From: Owenia fusiformis
Lineage: Eukaryota; Annelida; Polychaeta; Sabellida; Oweniidae
DNA: 64,000 nt
Reading direction: 5' to 3'
Assembly (NCBI GenBank): GCA_903813345.2
Contig: CAIIXF020000011.1
Coordinates: 18,149,754-18,213,753 of the forward strand
Position 1 is the first letter of the stretch, and each line of letters starts with the position of its first letter. Under the pieces are notes generated by a model. That model was given only the letters and a program-made list of their open reading frames with translations, was not told the origin of the DNA and did no database searches. This document shows positions 35,701-47,700 of this stretch, in pieces. The position numbers and the translations under genes are program-made.

Positions 35701-38700
35701 TGGCCTGTGAGTATATGTTATCTCAACCAATGGGTGATACATGGAACATTTGTCCATAATATCCACTTTCAGTTTTCTCTAGAAACTGGTTCCTCCCAAT
35801 TTTAAAATGAGCTGAAACCAAACCACAGATCATAACATAACAGACCTTGTCTGATTACTGATTAGGCTCCTCTTGAAATACAGATGTTTTCTGACACTGT
35901 AGCCTTTCAAGAAAATAAAATGAAAAATGTAAGGAGTTCACCGTATTTGATGCCAAGTTTCATCAGGAATTCACAAAACAAAGTCATAATATGCGTGACA
36001 TGGACATCTCCCCACGTATTCACACCCACAGGAGCCAAGTGAACAAAGATGTTACATGGAGTGCAAAAAAATGAATCAACATTCTCTCTATTATGCTTGT
36101 AGTCAGAGGGCAGTGCTCTTGTGCTAGTGCTCTGTGCCCAAGGTGTTCAATGAATACTTCATCAGTATAAAGTACCTGTTAAGAATTTTAAACTTGATTC
36201 AATTTGTTCGACATGAATGAACTTAATGCTGGTGTTTATTCTTATTATTTCAGTCTGGCCTTCGGTAATGAATGCGGGTTAGCAGTGGTAGATATTGTAC
36301 AAAAAATCTGTCTCTGGAATATGGGAACCCCAGATCTCTATGGTAACCATTTTCAACAACGATTTGTACTCACTTCAAGTTTTTTGTATTGGTTGTATTT
36401 CCCATTAAAAATTGCAGTCAGTTAGTCAAAACTGTAGAATCAATTTAGACTCAATTTAAACTGCCACTAAAGTTTTTCAACTTTGGCAGTCACTACATGT
36501 GTATTTTGTATGTACTAAAATTGAATAAAGAAGAATAAAAAACTCAATTTATCAAATCAAGGAAGTCAATCTTTTTTGTTAGTAAATTAATTCTCATGTT
36601 AGTTTATTGCATAGTAGACATAGATACATTACTTTTTATTATTTTAGGTTCTATGGACCCTTACCAAAGAGCACCAAGATCCCCTAAAGTGCGAAAACCA
36701 GGAGATAGTTTCTCCCAAAGTCTGAACAACGATGAGTGTAAATCTCCAAGCAGTGACCAGGTATGTTTTCTAACCTGCATGGAGTTTGCTTACATTTGAT
36801 CTGGCAGACAGCCCAAAGAATTTTTGTAATTTTGGCGAAAAGAATTGAATGAACTTTTGGAAGTTGTAATGTTTTTGTCAATTTGGATTAAAAAAAATTG
36901 AATGAACTTTTGCAAATGGTTATGTTTTTGTCATTTTGGCTTAAAGATTTGAATGAACTTTTGGAAAGTTATGTTTTTGTCATTTTGGCTTAAAAGTTTG
37001 AGTGAACTTTAATATTTTCATGGCTTTATATGAACAGTATGTAAACTAAATTCATAATTATTTTTCTGTCAAAAAATCACATGAATCAAAAGTCACATGA
37101 CCACTGAGCTGTCAAAATCCATTTGTCTGCCTTGTTAGTTTCTTATCAGTCAAGGAGAAAATATTTGTGTATGAAGATTTTGGATATTGATTTTATCCAT
37201 TATGAATACAATAAATACCCCCAAAGTTATGAAATTGTATCTCCACAAGCCAATAATGTGTAAACTTAGGCTTGTTTTTCCATGTTACTTGTATGAAGGA
37301 TTGTACATGACCTATGATTATGGAAATAAAATAACCTTGAGTTAAAAAATATCTATTTAAAATCTGTTTGCTGTCAAACTATGGATGTCAAGTATTTTTT
37401 CCAAAGAGTACTTTACTTTAGCTAAATCTGAATTTACGATAACAGAATGAAGATTGCCAATAATATAACAGAATGTGAAACTATCTTATAAGCTTTCATA
37501 AACCTATAATAATATTATATAGTATTCATATGCACATAGGCGTTTAGTTAGAGAGCTATAGCACCATTTAGCAAAAGCACTATGCATTTAACCTTATTGC
37601 TAATAATATTTTGTCATTTTCAGATCCAGATTTGCTAAGAAGACAGTCATATAAATGTTTCCTTGATATTTAACAACAAGAAGTTTAAGTGAAAATTAAA
37701 GTATGAATCTGACTTGGATGGTTCAATTTTGAATTTTGGAAATTTTCCTAATCTGTATTTGATACAAATTACAACTCAATTTCTCAACTTGTTATTTTAT
37801 GACTGTCTTCAAATGCAGATTATACCAAGACTGCTACCCTCATATATATGTTGAAGAAAATGCTTGAGAATTATTAATGATATTTTTTTAGGTTATTTCA
37901 GCACCCCGGTTTCTCATGTCTTCTTTTGCTGTAAGATATCATTTTCCAAAAAACCATCTGAACTCCATATATTTCAATCTGTATTACAATATACATGGGA
38001 CCTGTCACTATATAGGAAAATCAGATCCCACGGTCATATAAACTTTTGATAATAGATGCAGAAAGTACCAGGATGCCACATCCCCCCCCCCCCCCCCATT
38101 ATATCATGCTACCTAAAACCGTCCAATAAGCTTTCAATGTGTTTATAGCCAAGTGTGAGTTTCAAGAGAAAAATCAAAGTGTTGATTGCAGCAAATAGAG
38201 CATTTAAACTTGATAGATCTCCCCAGGTAAATTGTGCCCAGTAACCCGCACATTTATTGTGCTCTATCTACAAATAATAAGTTTATGTATGTATCTACAG
38301 TGAAACCTGTGACGATTGAACAGTTTTGGTTCAGTTATGAAATATCTTTAATTTTAAAACTCAAGAATAGACCAGGCTATGTGGAAACCAACCAAGGTGT
38401 TTATTCAGAGTAGTTTACCTGTTTTTAATTTTTAACATTTAACAACCTATACATTTGATGTTTCGCTTATTCAGGGCCAGTTGACAAATTATTTCCTTGC
38501 TAAATATGTGAATGCTGACCATGTTCTAATGTCACACCTCGCTAATACCACAGTGAAATCCTTTTAAGTGAAAGTCTCTCAACTGATCAAAGTGAAAACT
38601 GAGCACTTTTTTAATTCAATGTCACACTCTGCTAATAATACCACAGTGAAATATTTTTAAGTGAAAGTCTCTAACTGATCAAAGTGAAAATTGAACACTT

Positions 38701-41700
38701 TTAGTCGAATGTAACACCCTGCTAAGACCACAGTGAAAGCCTCTCAACTGATCATAGTAAATACTGAACACTTAATGGTTTCACAAGTTGTTCAATGTCC
38801 ACAGGTTTCACTGTATATTATGTGTCAAAATGAAGCTAGACCTTCAACATACTTCAACCATAATGCATGCAGATGTCTATGTGACTAAGTCTGTCTTCTG
38901 TTAATTGCCTCGACAAGACAGAAGCATATCTTTCATATTAACAGAAATACAATAATACCTGTAAAATGGAACACCTTTGTAAGTGGAACACCTCCATAAA
39001 AGGTTATCTTCAAACCCCCATTATTCTTAAATGAACCTCTTTAGCGGCACACTGTTTTTAGGTACTAAAGGTGTTCCATTTACACATGTTTTACTGTAAA
39101 TCTTATTTCTTGTCCCATGTTTGCTAAATCTTCTAAATTTAGTTTGTGGACAGATCTATCCTAGCTCTGTTGTTTTCTTTATGAAACTTCTTTGTATTGA
39201 CAGTGTACTATGTATTAATGTATAGTTATATATGTATGTAATAAATACCTAGTTTTCTCTACAAGATGGTATTAACTTAGACCACTTTTATTGTTGTTAG
39301 TATTACTACATGTAGTTCCTTTTTTAGTTAATTAAGAAACCTATTTCCAATGTATATTTTTTGTAGATATATGGCTCTTTTTGATCATTTATTCATTGCT
39401 AGTATATATTTTTGAGAATATTTCAAGTTGTTTTGCTTATTTTATTACTTTAAATATTGATATTTAATTGGTAGTTCTATTCAACATTTCTCATGTTTTT
39501 TATTTATTTTTCATCCTACCTAGTATAGTAAATTTATAATGTGGCTATTCATACAATACTTCATAAAGTCTATAGGTCTTCTCATTGCATATGTTCTAGA
39601 AAACCAAAATGGAATGACATCTGACATCTCCCATGTTCTCATTCCTTGTGTTTTAGAAAACAAAACTTGATTGTTTAAAATGCAGCATTTAAGGAGTTAC
39701 ATCTGACATCTCCCATTTTCTCCTTAAGGAGTCTCAATTGCCTCTTTCAAAGCTTCATAGATTCAGTTTGTCAGCCATGAATTTTATTGAATGAGACTGG
39801 TTATAAAGTATGGTATGAATGTGTGGCTCTGTGTTACCCTCATAAAATGCTGATGTGCTATCTCCTTATAAGGCATACATACAGAATATTTTTCCGTATT
39901 TGATCAAGAGGTTTCCAAAGTATCAATTGATCATCAGAATTCAGAAAATGTTTAACAACCATGTACAAATCATATCAACATTACTATATCTTCAATATCA
40001 GTAGATGATTTTCATTATAGCATCAAATAATTCTTCTGTCCATTAACATGTTTAAAAAGAAGAAATGACATGTTGAGAAAGGATTTTGTGATGACTGGCT
40101 CATTTACTTTTTTTATTGCATTGAAGGCTGAATTTGATAAAATGATTTTCAAATGGTCATGATCAGCATTTTATAAGGGTAAACATTTGTTTTGCTTAAA
40201 TTGTTATTTGCTGTTGTATTCGTGGTAGTAGATGTTGTATAGTTGTTAGCTATACTGTTATTGTTTTCACAGAGTCCTGAAGGTGGCGTCACCAGTCCTA
40301 ATGGCACCAGTAACCGAGTCTCGCTCTGCCCTGACCTGGATAGTATTAATGAATCAGGCTCCCCAAAGATGCGCTCAAAGCACCCATCGGGGGACCGTAG
40401 ATCAAAGCCAGGGTCAAGGTCACCAGTCAATAAGGAAAAATTTAATCACGTTGCCCCAGCTCGCCCACCTCCGCCTCGACCACCGCCTCCTAAATCAGGC
40501 TCTAAGTCCCCAGATAACGTACTCAATAATGATAGTGACATCACAGTAGATGAAGCAGATGAGGCTGTTGATGTCGTTGTTGATGATATAACTGTTGATG
40601 TGAATGCAAATAAGGAAGAGCAAGAAACTGTGCCCATAGCCAAACCTCGCATGAGGAAAAAACCAGTGTATCACAGACTTGAAAGTGATGACGAATTAAG
40701 ACATGAACTACGGAAAATCTCCACTGAAGATCTTCCTCCACAAAAACTTCCTTTAACAAAAGCATTATCTGACACACATGCAATGCAACAGGATGCCAGT
40801 ATGAGGCCAAATACACTTAAGGTACCCTCAAAGTCTGCAGGTGATCTAAGTGACCACGAGGCATCAGATAATGAAAATGAGACCAAATCAAATGAAAATA
40901 ATGACACTAATAAACATAGTGTGAGATTTGAATCCCCCGAGCTGGATGACTCTGAGGGGAAAGGGAAAGGAAAAGGATTCCTACGCAGGATGAGCGTGAA
41001 AATGCGAGACGCTTTACACATAGAAGCACCCCCTAGGCAGTCTCGTCAAAGACCATTTTCAACGAACGATCTTAAATTGTTAACAGATGAGGATAAGGAA
41101 ATGTTCTTGAAAGAGGAACGAGATCGGATGCGACCGAAGGATCCTGAGAGGAAACGGAAAGTTTCTAGACAAGCTGATGACATCATGATGAGTATGTTAG
41201 ACCTACGATCAGAAGATGTCAAAGCTAAACCTAGAATGCGTAAGATTAGCTACGCCACCTATTTGGAACTAGATTCTGGTATGTGTACGCAAGCATGAGA
41301 TTTAAGAAAAATTGATAATTGCTTACACCATTACACTCCCAATGCTAAATATTATCTTTTTCAAATGTCCTTTATTTCCTAAGATCTTTGGGTTTCCTTG
41401 AATATGGAAAATGTTGATAAAAGGTACAGTTTGAAAAAGTTGATATTTTGCAGTACTCATTTAGTTTGTGTATGTGCATATTAATAGCTGTGACCTTGTA
41501 GCATTTTTCTTCTTATTTTTATTTAATATGTGCTTTTATTGGTTAACCTCTACTTTATCCTAATCGTGGCAAATTGCTTTTCTGAATACATGTATAACCC
41601 CAACCCACCCCTACATTAAGCATACACGATTGCCTTAACATTTCAGTCCGTGCTAACATACTATTTATTTGATTGTAGATTTGAACAAATTCTTTATGTC

Positions 41701-44700
41701 ATAATAATTTCAACACTTAGGAATACACAGTGCCTTTGTGCAATCTAATGGTGATGGTGCAGACCTACTTTGCTTCTGAGGGACACGTGCTATAAATATT
41801 TCCATATGTAAAAATATGAAAATGTTTTTGTAATGTCCAGCATGGATGTATGATTATTTCAGGATCTCAGAAACTGATAATATTAATCTTAATATTTATC
41901 TAACTCTAGGTTGCCTTGCATGTTGCATGTTTACTAATCACAGAAGGTGGCGGATTTATCCATAACATGTCCCTTTAAGTGGATGTCATAATGAGTTAAA
42001 GGGTCAGATCAGATTTGTATGAGTCACATCTACAATAGGAGCGCCTAATCGGCAAGCCTGTAATTATCTTTAATAATTCCAACCAATGTGTTCTCATTTC
42101 CCATTTTTGATCTGATCTTTTAATTTTTTAACCTGCTCAAGCCCCATTAATAATGACACTATCTTACATATGACACTCACTAGCATACACATGCTCTTAG
42201 TAACTAACATCTACATATCAGTGCTTCTACTCTAGATTAACGGTGTCTGTATAAGCCCAACTGTGGCTAAACAGAAACGCCCCTGGCCTCACCCCCCAGA
42301 GCTACGACGCACAAAGTCCCAAGGTATCCGTAAACTTCAAAAAGCCGGCTCCAGCGCTTCAATGGAGGAAACCAATGGTGGAGGTGCTTAACTACCTGTT
42401 GTCATGGCAGCAATGTCACCTTTGTTGTCATGGTGACACATTTGTTGTCATGATGATATTTCTTTTGTCATGGTGACAATTTGTTGTCATGGTGACACCT
42501 CTGTTATCATGGTGACACTGTCACATCTCAAAATACTGCATCGTATTTTATGTTCTGTGTGCCAGAGACAGTGGGGTCCCGCATGGTGTATAGTCTGGTC
42601 TCTCTATCTATCATACTGAATTCTTGCAGAGGAGGCTCATGTTTCCCATCATACTCCAGTGCTCTGTTTATGGTTCCCTCGGGGGTCTTTTCATGTCAAT
42701 GTAAAATACTGTATTTGAAACATTTGAAATAAAGTGAATTGAATTGAATTGAATTGAATTGAATTCCAGACAGAGTCTCCTCTGATCATGTTTTTCACAA
42801 TTTTTCAACAAGCTTTGCCTATGCAAACGATTTATGTGTTTTTGTGAGACATTGTCTGATTTTATTGTCTTAACAGTATTCAGTATTTTATACAACTAAT
42901 TTTTTGCCTTGGCATAATAATAACAATTGATTCCTATCAACTTTGGTCCAAACCTTTCAATGTACCCTATTACCTCTGTCTCTGGCTTAATCTGGGCAAA
43001 ATAACAATTTTTTGACAAAAATGGATTCATTATTATTCATTTACTTTTTACACCAGAAGTAGTGACATATTGTTAGTCTCCAACTTTTTTTGGATGATTA
43101 TCTGTGGTCAGCGGCTGAACAAATGAAACAAATGGCAGGTGGTGACATTTTGCATGTAGATGCCTTGTTTACTCTTATCTTAGACTACATGTACTGAGAA
43201 AGAAATATAAAAATATTATCAACATTAAAGTCAAGGAATTGATATTTTGCCTGACAGGTCGTAAATTACATGTAGCATATCCCTGACACCCAATCATGTG
43301 ACTTCCCTGCACCAATAGGAGCGCTCATATTGGATAAACCAGTCATCAAATTTTTAGAAAGAAATTCTCGATTTTAAAAATATTTTTCTTCACTTCTTCA
43401 CGTGACAGTTCAACCATCACCAAAGTGCAGGTATGTGGAACTTAGGACGCGTTTCGGCACATGCAAATTTTATCTCAACAAAATTCACGTTTTCATTGTT
43501 CTGTTCTAAGATTAGGGTTTTATAATTAGCTAAATTCACCTTTACTTCAATTCTGTGTATTTTGGAGAGGGTTTCTAAATTTCTTTAATTGTTGTGTCTT
43601 GGTTAAAGTTAATAAGGTTAGCAAGAACCGGTTTATTCCTAAAGTGTGAACTCTGAGGGAAATTAAAAAATGCATTTTCTGATTTCTTTTGAAAAAATCT
43701 TATTCCTACACGTTCTGTGTTGAACAACAAAGTATATTTGAAAGTGTCAATAGAAACAATTTCCCAAAGATATCTTATTTGAAATATTGTCAGAAAGAAC
43801 TTAATCTGAACAAAAGTTCATGAATTTTCTATTTTTATTTCATATTTTCGAAAAGATCAGATTTAAAATGCATGTTCCACTTCGCTTGAAAAGTTAGTTT
43901 TGGGTACTTAGATAAATTCAGTTCTAGATAATTTCATATTAGAAATATAGTAAATTAGTTGTTTTCAAAATTTTCTTATTTACTAGAGCACTTTTCAATA
44001 TTTTACTGAGAAATCCTAGTGACTGAAACTGTAATTGGGATGTGAATCTAAATGAGGTCAGCTCCCTCTATTTGTGTTTTGAAAAACTAAACAATGAGAC
44101 TTTTGGCTTTATTTATTGTTGTTTCGATATTTTGTGGTAAGGGTTTTGTAAGATTTACCAGCTTTACTGGGTAACGGTTTGATTCCTAGTTATATAAAAA
44201 AAATATTGAAACATAAAAATTTTACCATTCACAAGAGATTTCCATACTTACACAGTCAGTCTGCAACAATACCGTATGGTACCCTTTTGGCTACGGTACT
44301 GTATGGTACTATGAAATATAGTACCGTAGATTAATACGGTACTGTGAATGGAGTATGGTGCCATACTCAAACGATGTCATATGATATTATGATTTTAGAA
44401 TGCGGATTATAGGGGTGTATACTTGTTGGACGTGTTACTCAGTAAATAAAGCCAAAAATTTCACAGTTGGTTCTGGATCTCCATATATGGATAAATAAAG
44501 ATATATCTCCAATTCTCCATATATGGATAAATAAGATATTTGTTTACTTGTTTGCATGCTTTTATTTTCTGATTTTCTCATTTGGTTGTGGAGTGATTTA
44601 TATATATTTTATGTTTTATATTAGAATAGACATTAAGAATAATATATTCATTATTATTTTCTGATGTTTTTATAACAGAATATTTTGAGTAGTAGAACAA

Positions 44701-47700
44701 TTTGCTAGCTAACTAAAAATCACAAGTATAAAATAATATTTGAGTAGCTGTGTTATCTATTTCTTTTAAGATTCTAATTTGAAAGATAGTTTAGTCTCAT
44801 ACAATTCTATACTATTAATAATATATGTTCATTTTGTATCAAAACTGAAAACTGAAATATGTGATGCAGTGCCACCTATATTTATTTAACAGAACAAGCG
44901 TGGGATATTTCAGTTTTGATACAATCAATAAATTGCAAAGATCACTTGAGTCTCATGCAAAAGCTTTGCTGTTGATGACAGGACTGCTATAGGGAAAGAA
45001 AAAGCCGTTATAGAGCAGCAAAATAGGCTTGCAAAATTGCACATTTCCACTTTTTTCACCTTTTCACCTATCACATTATCAAAATTCCTCGCTTCCAGTC
45101 ACATGACCTCAATTGATCACACTGCAATTATATAATTCTTTATTATTTGCATACATGCTATAACATTAGAACCATTTTAGGATTATAATCACAATGGGAC
45201 TCTCTTAATTATAACATTGAATTTGAACATAACTCATAAGTGGGTTGTATATTTAAGAGACTCATTTTGCACAATGCATTATAATTATATTATTTATCTC
45301 ATACAAATATATTAATTTACATGAGATTCATAATATAAATACACAGCCTAATCACAGCAATACAGTTCATATATATGCTAACAAAAGAATTCAAGAGTTA
45401 AACTTGAGTACTATATAAAATGTTTAAAACACAAAGAATTCCGAGATGACATTTTTGAATGTATTGTTAGCATAGTAGTCCAACCCGCAAAGTTAATAAT
45501 TTCAAATTAGCTAAGTGAAGCAACCCACAAAGTTAAAAAAAATTGATTCATAATTTCAAACTAGCTAAGTGAAGCTTCAAACAGGACAGAGCAAATGTCT
45601 ATATTCTTCAGTAATTGTCTTTCTATATTGAAAAGTTACATTCTTGAAAAATCTCGACATTGTGTGTTGGATTGAACTGTAGCCCACAGTGCTAACTACT
45701 GAGTAGTGAGTGAATTTTGCGTTCTATTCTAGCGACGTCTGGTAGTAGTTATGGGGCTACTCTCAGTGTGGACTCATGTGGGTCACACACAAGTGGTGAG
45801 CATTCACGCAGATATTCCAGCTACCTGGTTTCTCTACCTGATTTTTACACGTTGTTCAACAGCAGCGCACTCTTTGAATATGCTTCATCACTGCCATCTA
45901 TATAGTTCTATAGCAACCTGCATATATGGAGTGTCACTATGGTGACATCAATTTGTGAAATAAAAATCATTTCATTGGTGATTGTTTATAGCGAAATAGA
46001 CACGTCAAGCGTACTGACATTTTATATATGCAGGAATGCATGATTACGATATCACATTCATACCAATAAGCGTACATATTTCCATGGTTTCATTTTGCGT
46101 TTCATTTCTATATTTTTCGAGGAATGTACTGTGCTCTTATTGAGATGAATGTGTTTACTGTTTTGATTGACAGTTGATTTCAAGTCAATTTTAAGATTTT
46201 TATCACTTTTTATGTTGTAAGTAAATTAAAATCTCTAAATTTTTCAATGTGCATTTCTTGATTTTAGCATTCATATTGTATGCTAATTTGACACTATACT
46301 TGTACTACTTCATTGTTCGTTCTAAACATTGTAATGCTTAAGCATAACATAAATATTGATTACTAATGAGACTAAAATGCAAGAATAAATTTTAACATTT
46401 GTAAATAAAGTATCCTTTGAAACATACAAACTTTCAAAAAAAAACATAAATCAGCTACCATTTTAAAGCTTTTCAAAATTGTTATATTTCTCCTTAATAG
46501 GCTATGATGACATTATCTAAAAATTGAGCTTTACTAACCCATTCAAGTGATTGAAAATTGGTATATTTCTTCTTAATAGACTATGATGACATTATCTAAA
46601 AATTGAGCTTTACTAACCCATTCAAGTGATTGAAAATTGACATATTTCTTCTTAATAGACTATGATGACATCATCTAAAAATTGAGCTTTACTAGCCCAC
46701 TCAATAGTGATTGAAATTATTCACATTTTCTTCATAGCTTATGATGACATAATGACTATAGAAAACAGTTATCAAAAAATTGAGCTTTACTAACCCATTC
46801 AGTATTTGCAATTCAATATTTGCGTTTGAGATTCATAATTCATGAAAAGCAATCATATTATATGATAAAAAATGGATAAATTGAATGTGTTTTAATTTTA
46901 GGTGTATTTGATGTAAAGTAATCTTTGAATGCATCATCTCTGTTTATCTTTAAATGTCTCTTTATTCTGTGTGTCTTTCATTCATGCTAACATGATAATT
47001 GTTATTTTCATCTTTCTGAACCTTTAAAAACTACACATTTCATAATAAATCTTTGAAAACCTTAAAATTCAATTTTAGAGATTATATTCCAAAATGATAT
47101 ATTAAGCTAAAAGCTTGCTGTATATGACTGTCGGCACTCATACACACTCATTAATGAATGTTTGTCAGTTGTACTTTTTTGTTTTCGATGTTATATTTTT
47201 TATCAAATTATAACCTTCCAATAAACAAATAAAAAAATCATATAAATGTCTAATTGTGTGTCTCATATCATTCTCTCATTCCAAAAACACCATTGAAATA
47301 TTTGCAACATTTAATTTACATTATACTACTAATGTTTTTACAACATGACTTTGGGGCCTTATAATCATAGTCGGTCAATAAACTATGAGTTAAAAACATT
47401 TTAGGGATTTTTTGACATCAGTACGTGGATTTTTAACCACTAAAGTGATAGACTCCCTAGACTTGTTCTAGAATTCCCCTAGCCATGTGTTACTGTATAT
47501 ATGTAGATGTGTAAATGCTAATGTTTGATTCTGGCAGATAAAACGGACAGTTCTTCATTCTCGCGGTCCCGCAGTTCCAGCATGTCCAGCCTAGAGAATA
47601 TCACAAAGGAAGCCATTCAGTGTATAGTGTTTGCTGACTCCTTTACAAGAAAAACAGGTAAAGCTAGCAGCTGATTCCATGTTGCTGGTTTTCTTACAGA

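Larger units (their letters stand above)
36761..40272 (+). other. Intron of tomosyn with two MITEs
   Basis: Holds the tandem repeat near 36800, a C-run near 38083, the MITEs at 38296 and 38949, and otherwise unique AT-rich sequence. No further exon recognised. Confidence 0.6.
41279..47537 (+). other. Intron region with candidate alternative exons
   Basis: 6.3 kb between W16 and W17A. Holds two phase 1-1 candidate exons (42300, 45733), a TTGTCATGGTGACAC repeat at 42395-42525, an (AATTG)n run near 42733-42767, a family A copy, a GGTACT-rich stretch near 44270 and an ~88-bp tandem repeat near 46450. Confidence 0.6.

Noticed and set aside
40149-41021. Minus-strand and alternative-frame open frames over exon W16
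   Set aside because: Shadows of the long exon W16, which is in frame with its splice neighbours and matches the tomosyn linker.
42236-42299. Use of CTACTCTAG at 42235 as the acceptor for candidate exon a
   Set aside because: It would be a phase 0 acceptor, but W16 leaves at phase 1; joined at phase 1 the reading is GAT TAA. The acceptor at 42299 fits better.
43409-43430. 22-nt microexon between TTCACGTGACAG and GTGCAG|GTATGT
   Set aside because: Its length would change the phase from 1 to 2 and break the join to W17. It could be part of an untranslated first exon, but nothing supports a promoter beyond CCAAT-like words.
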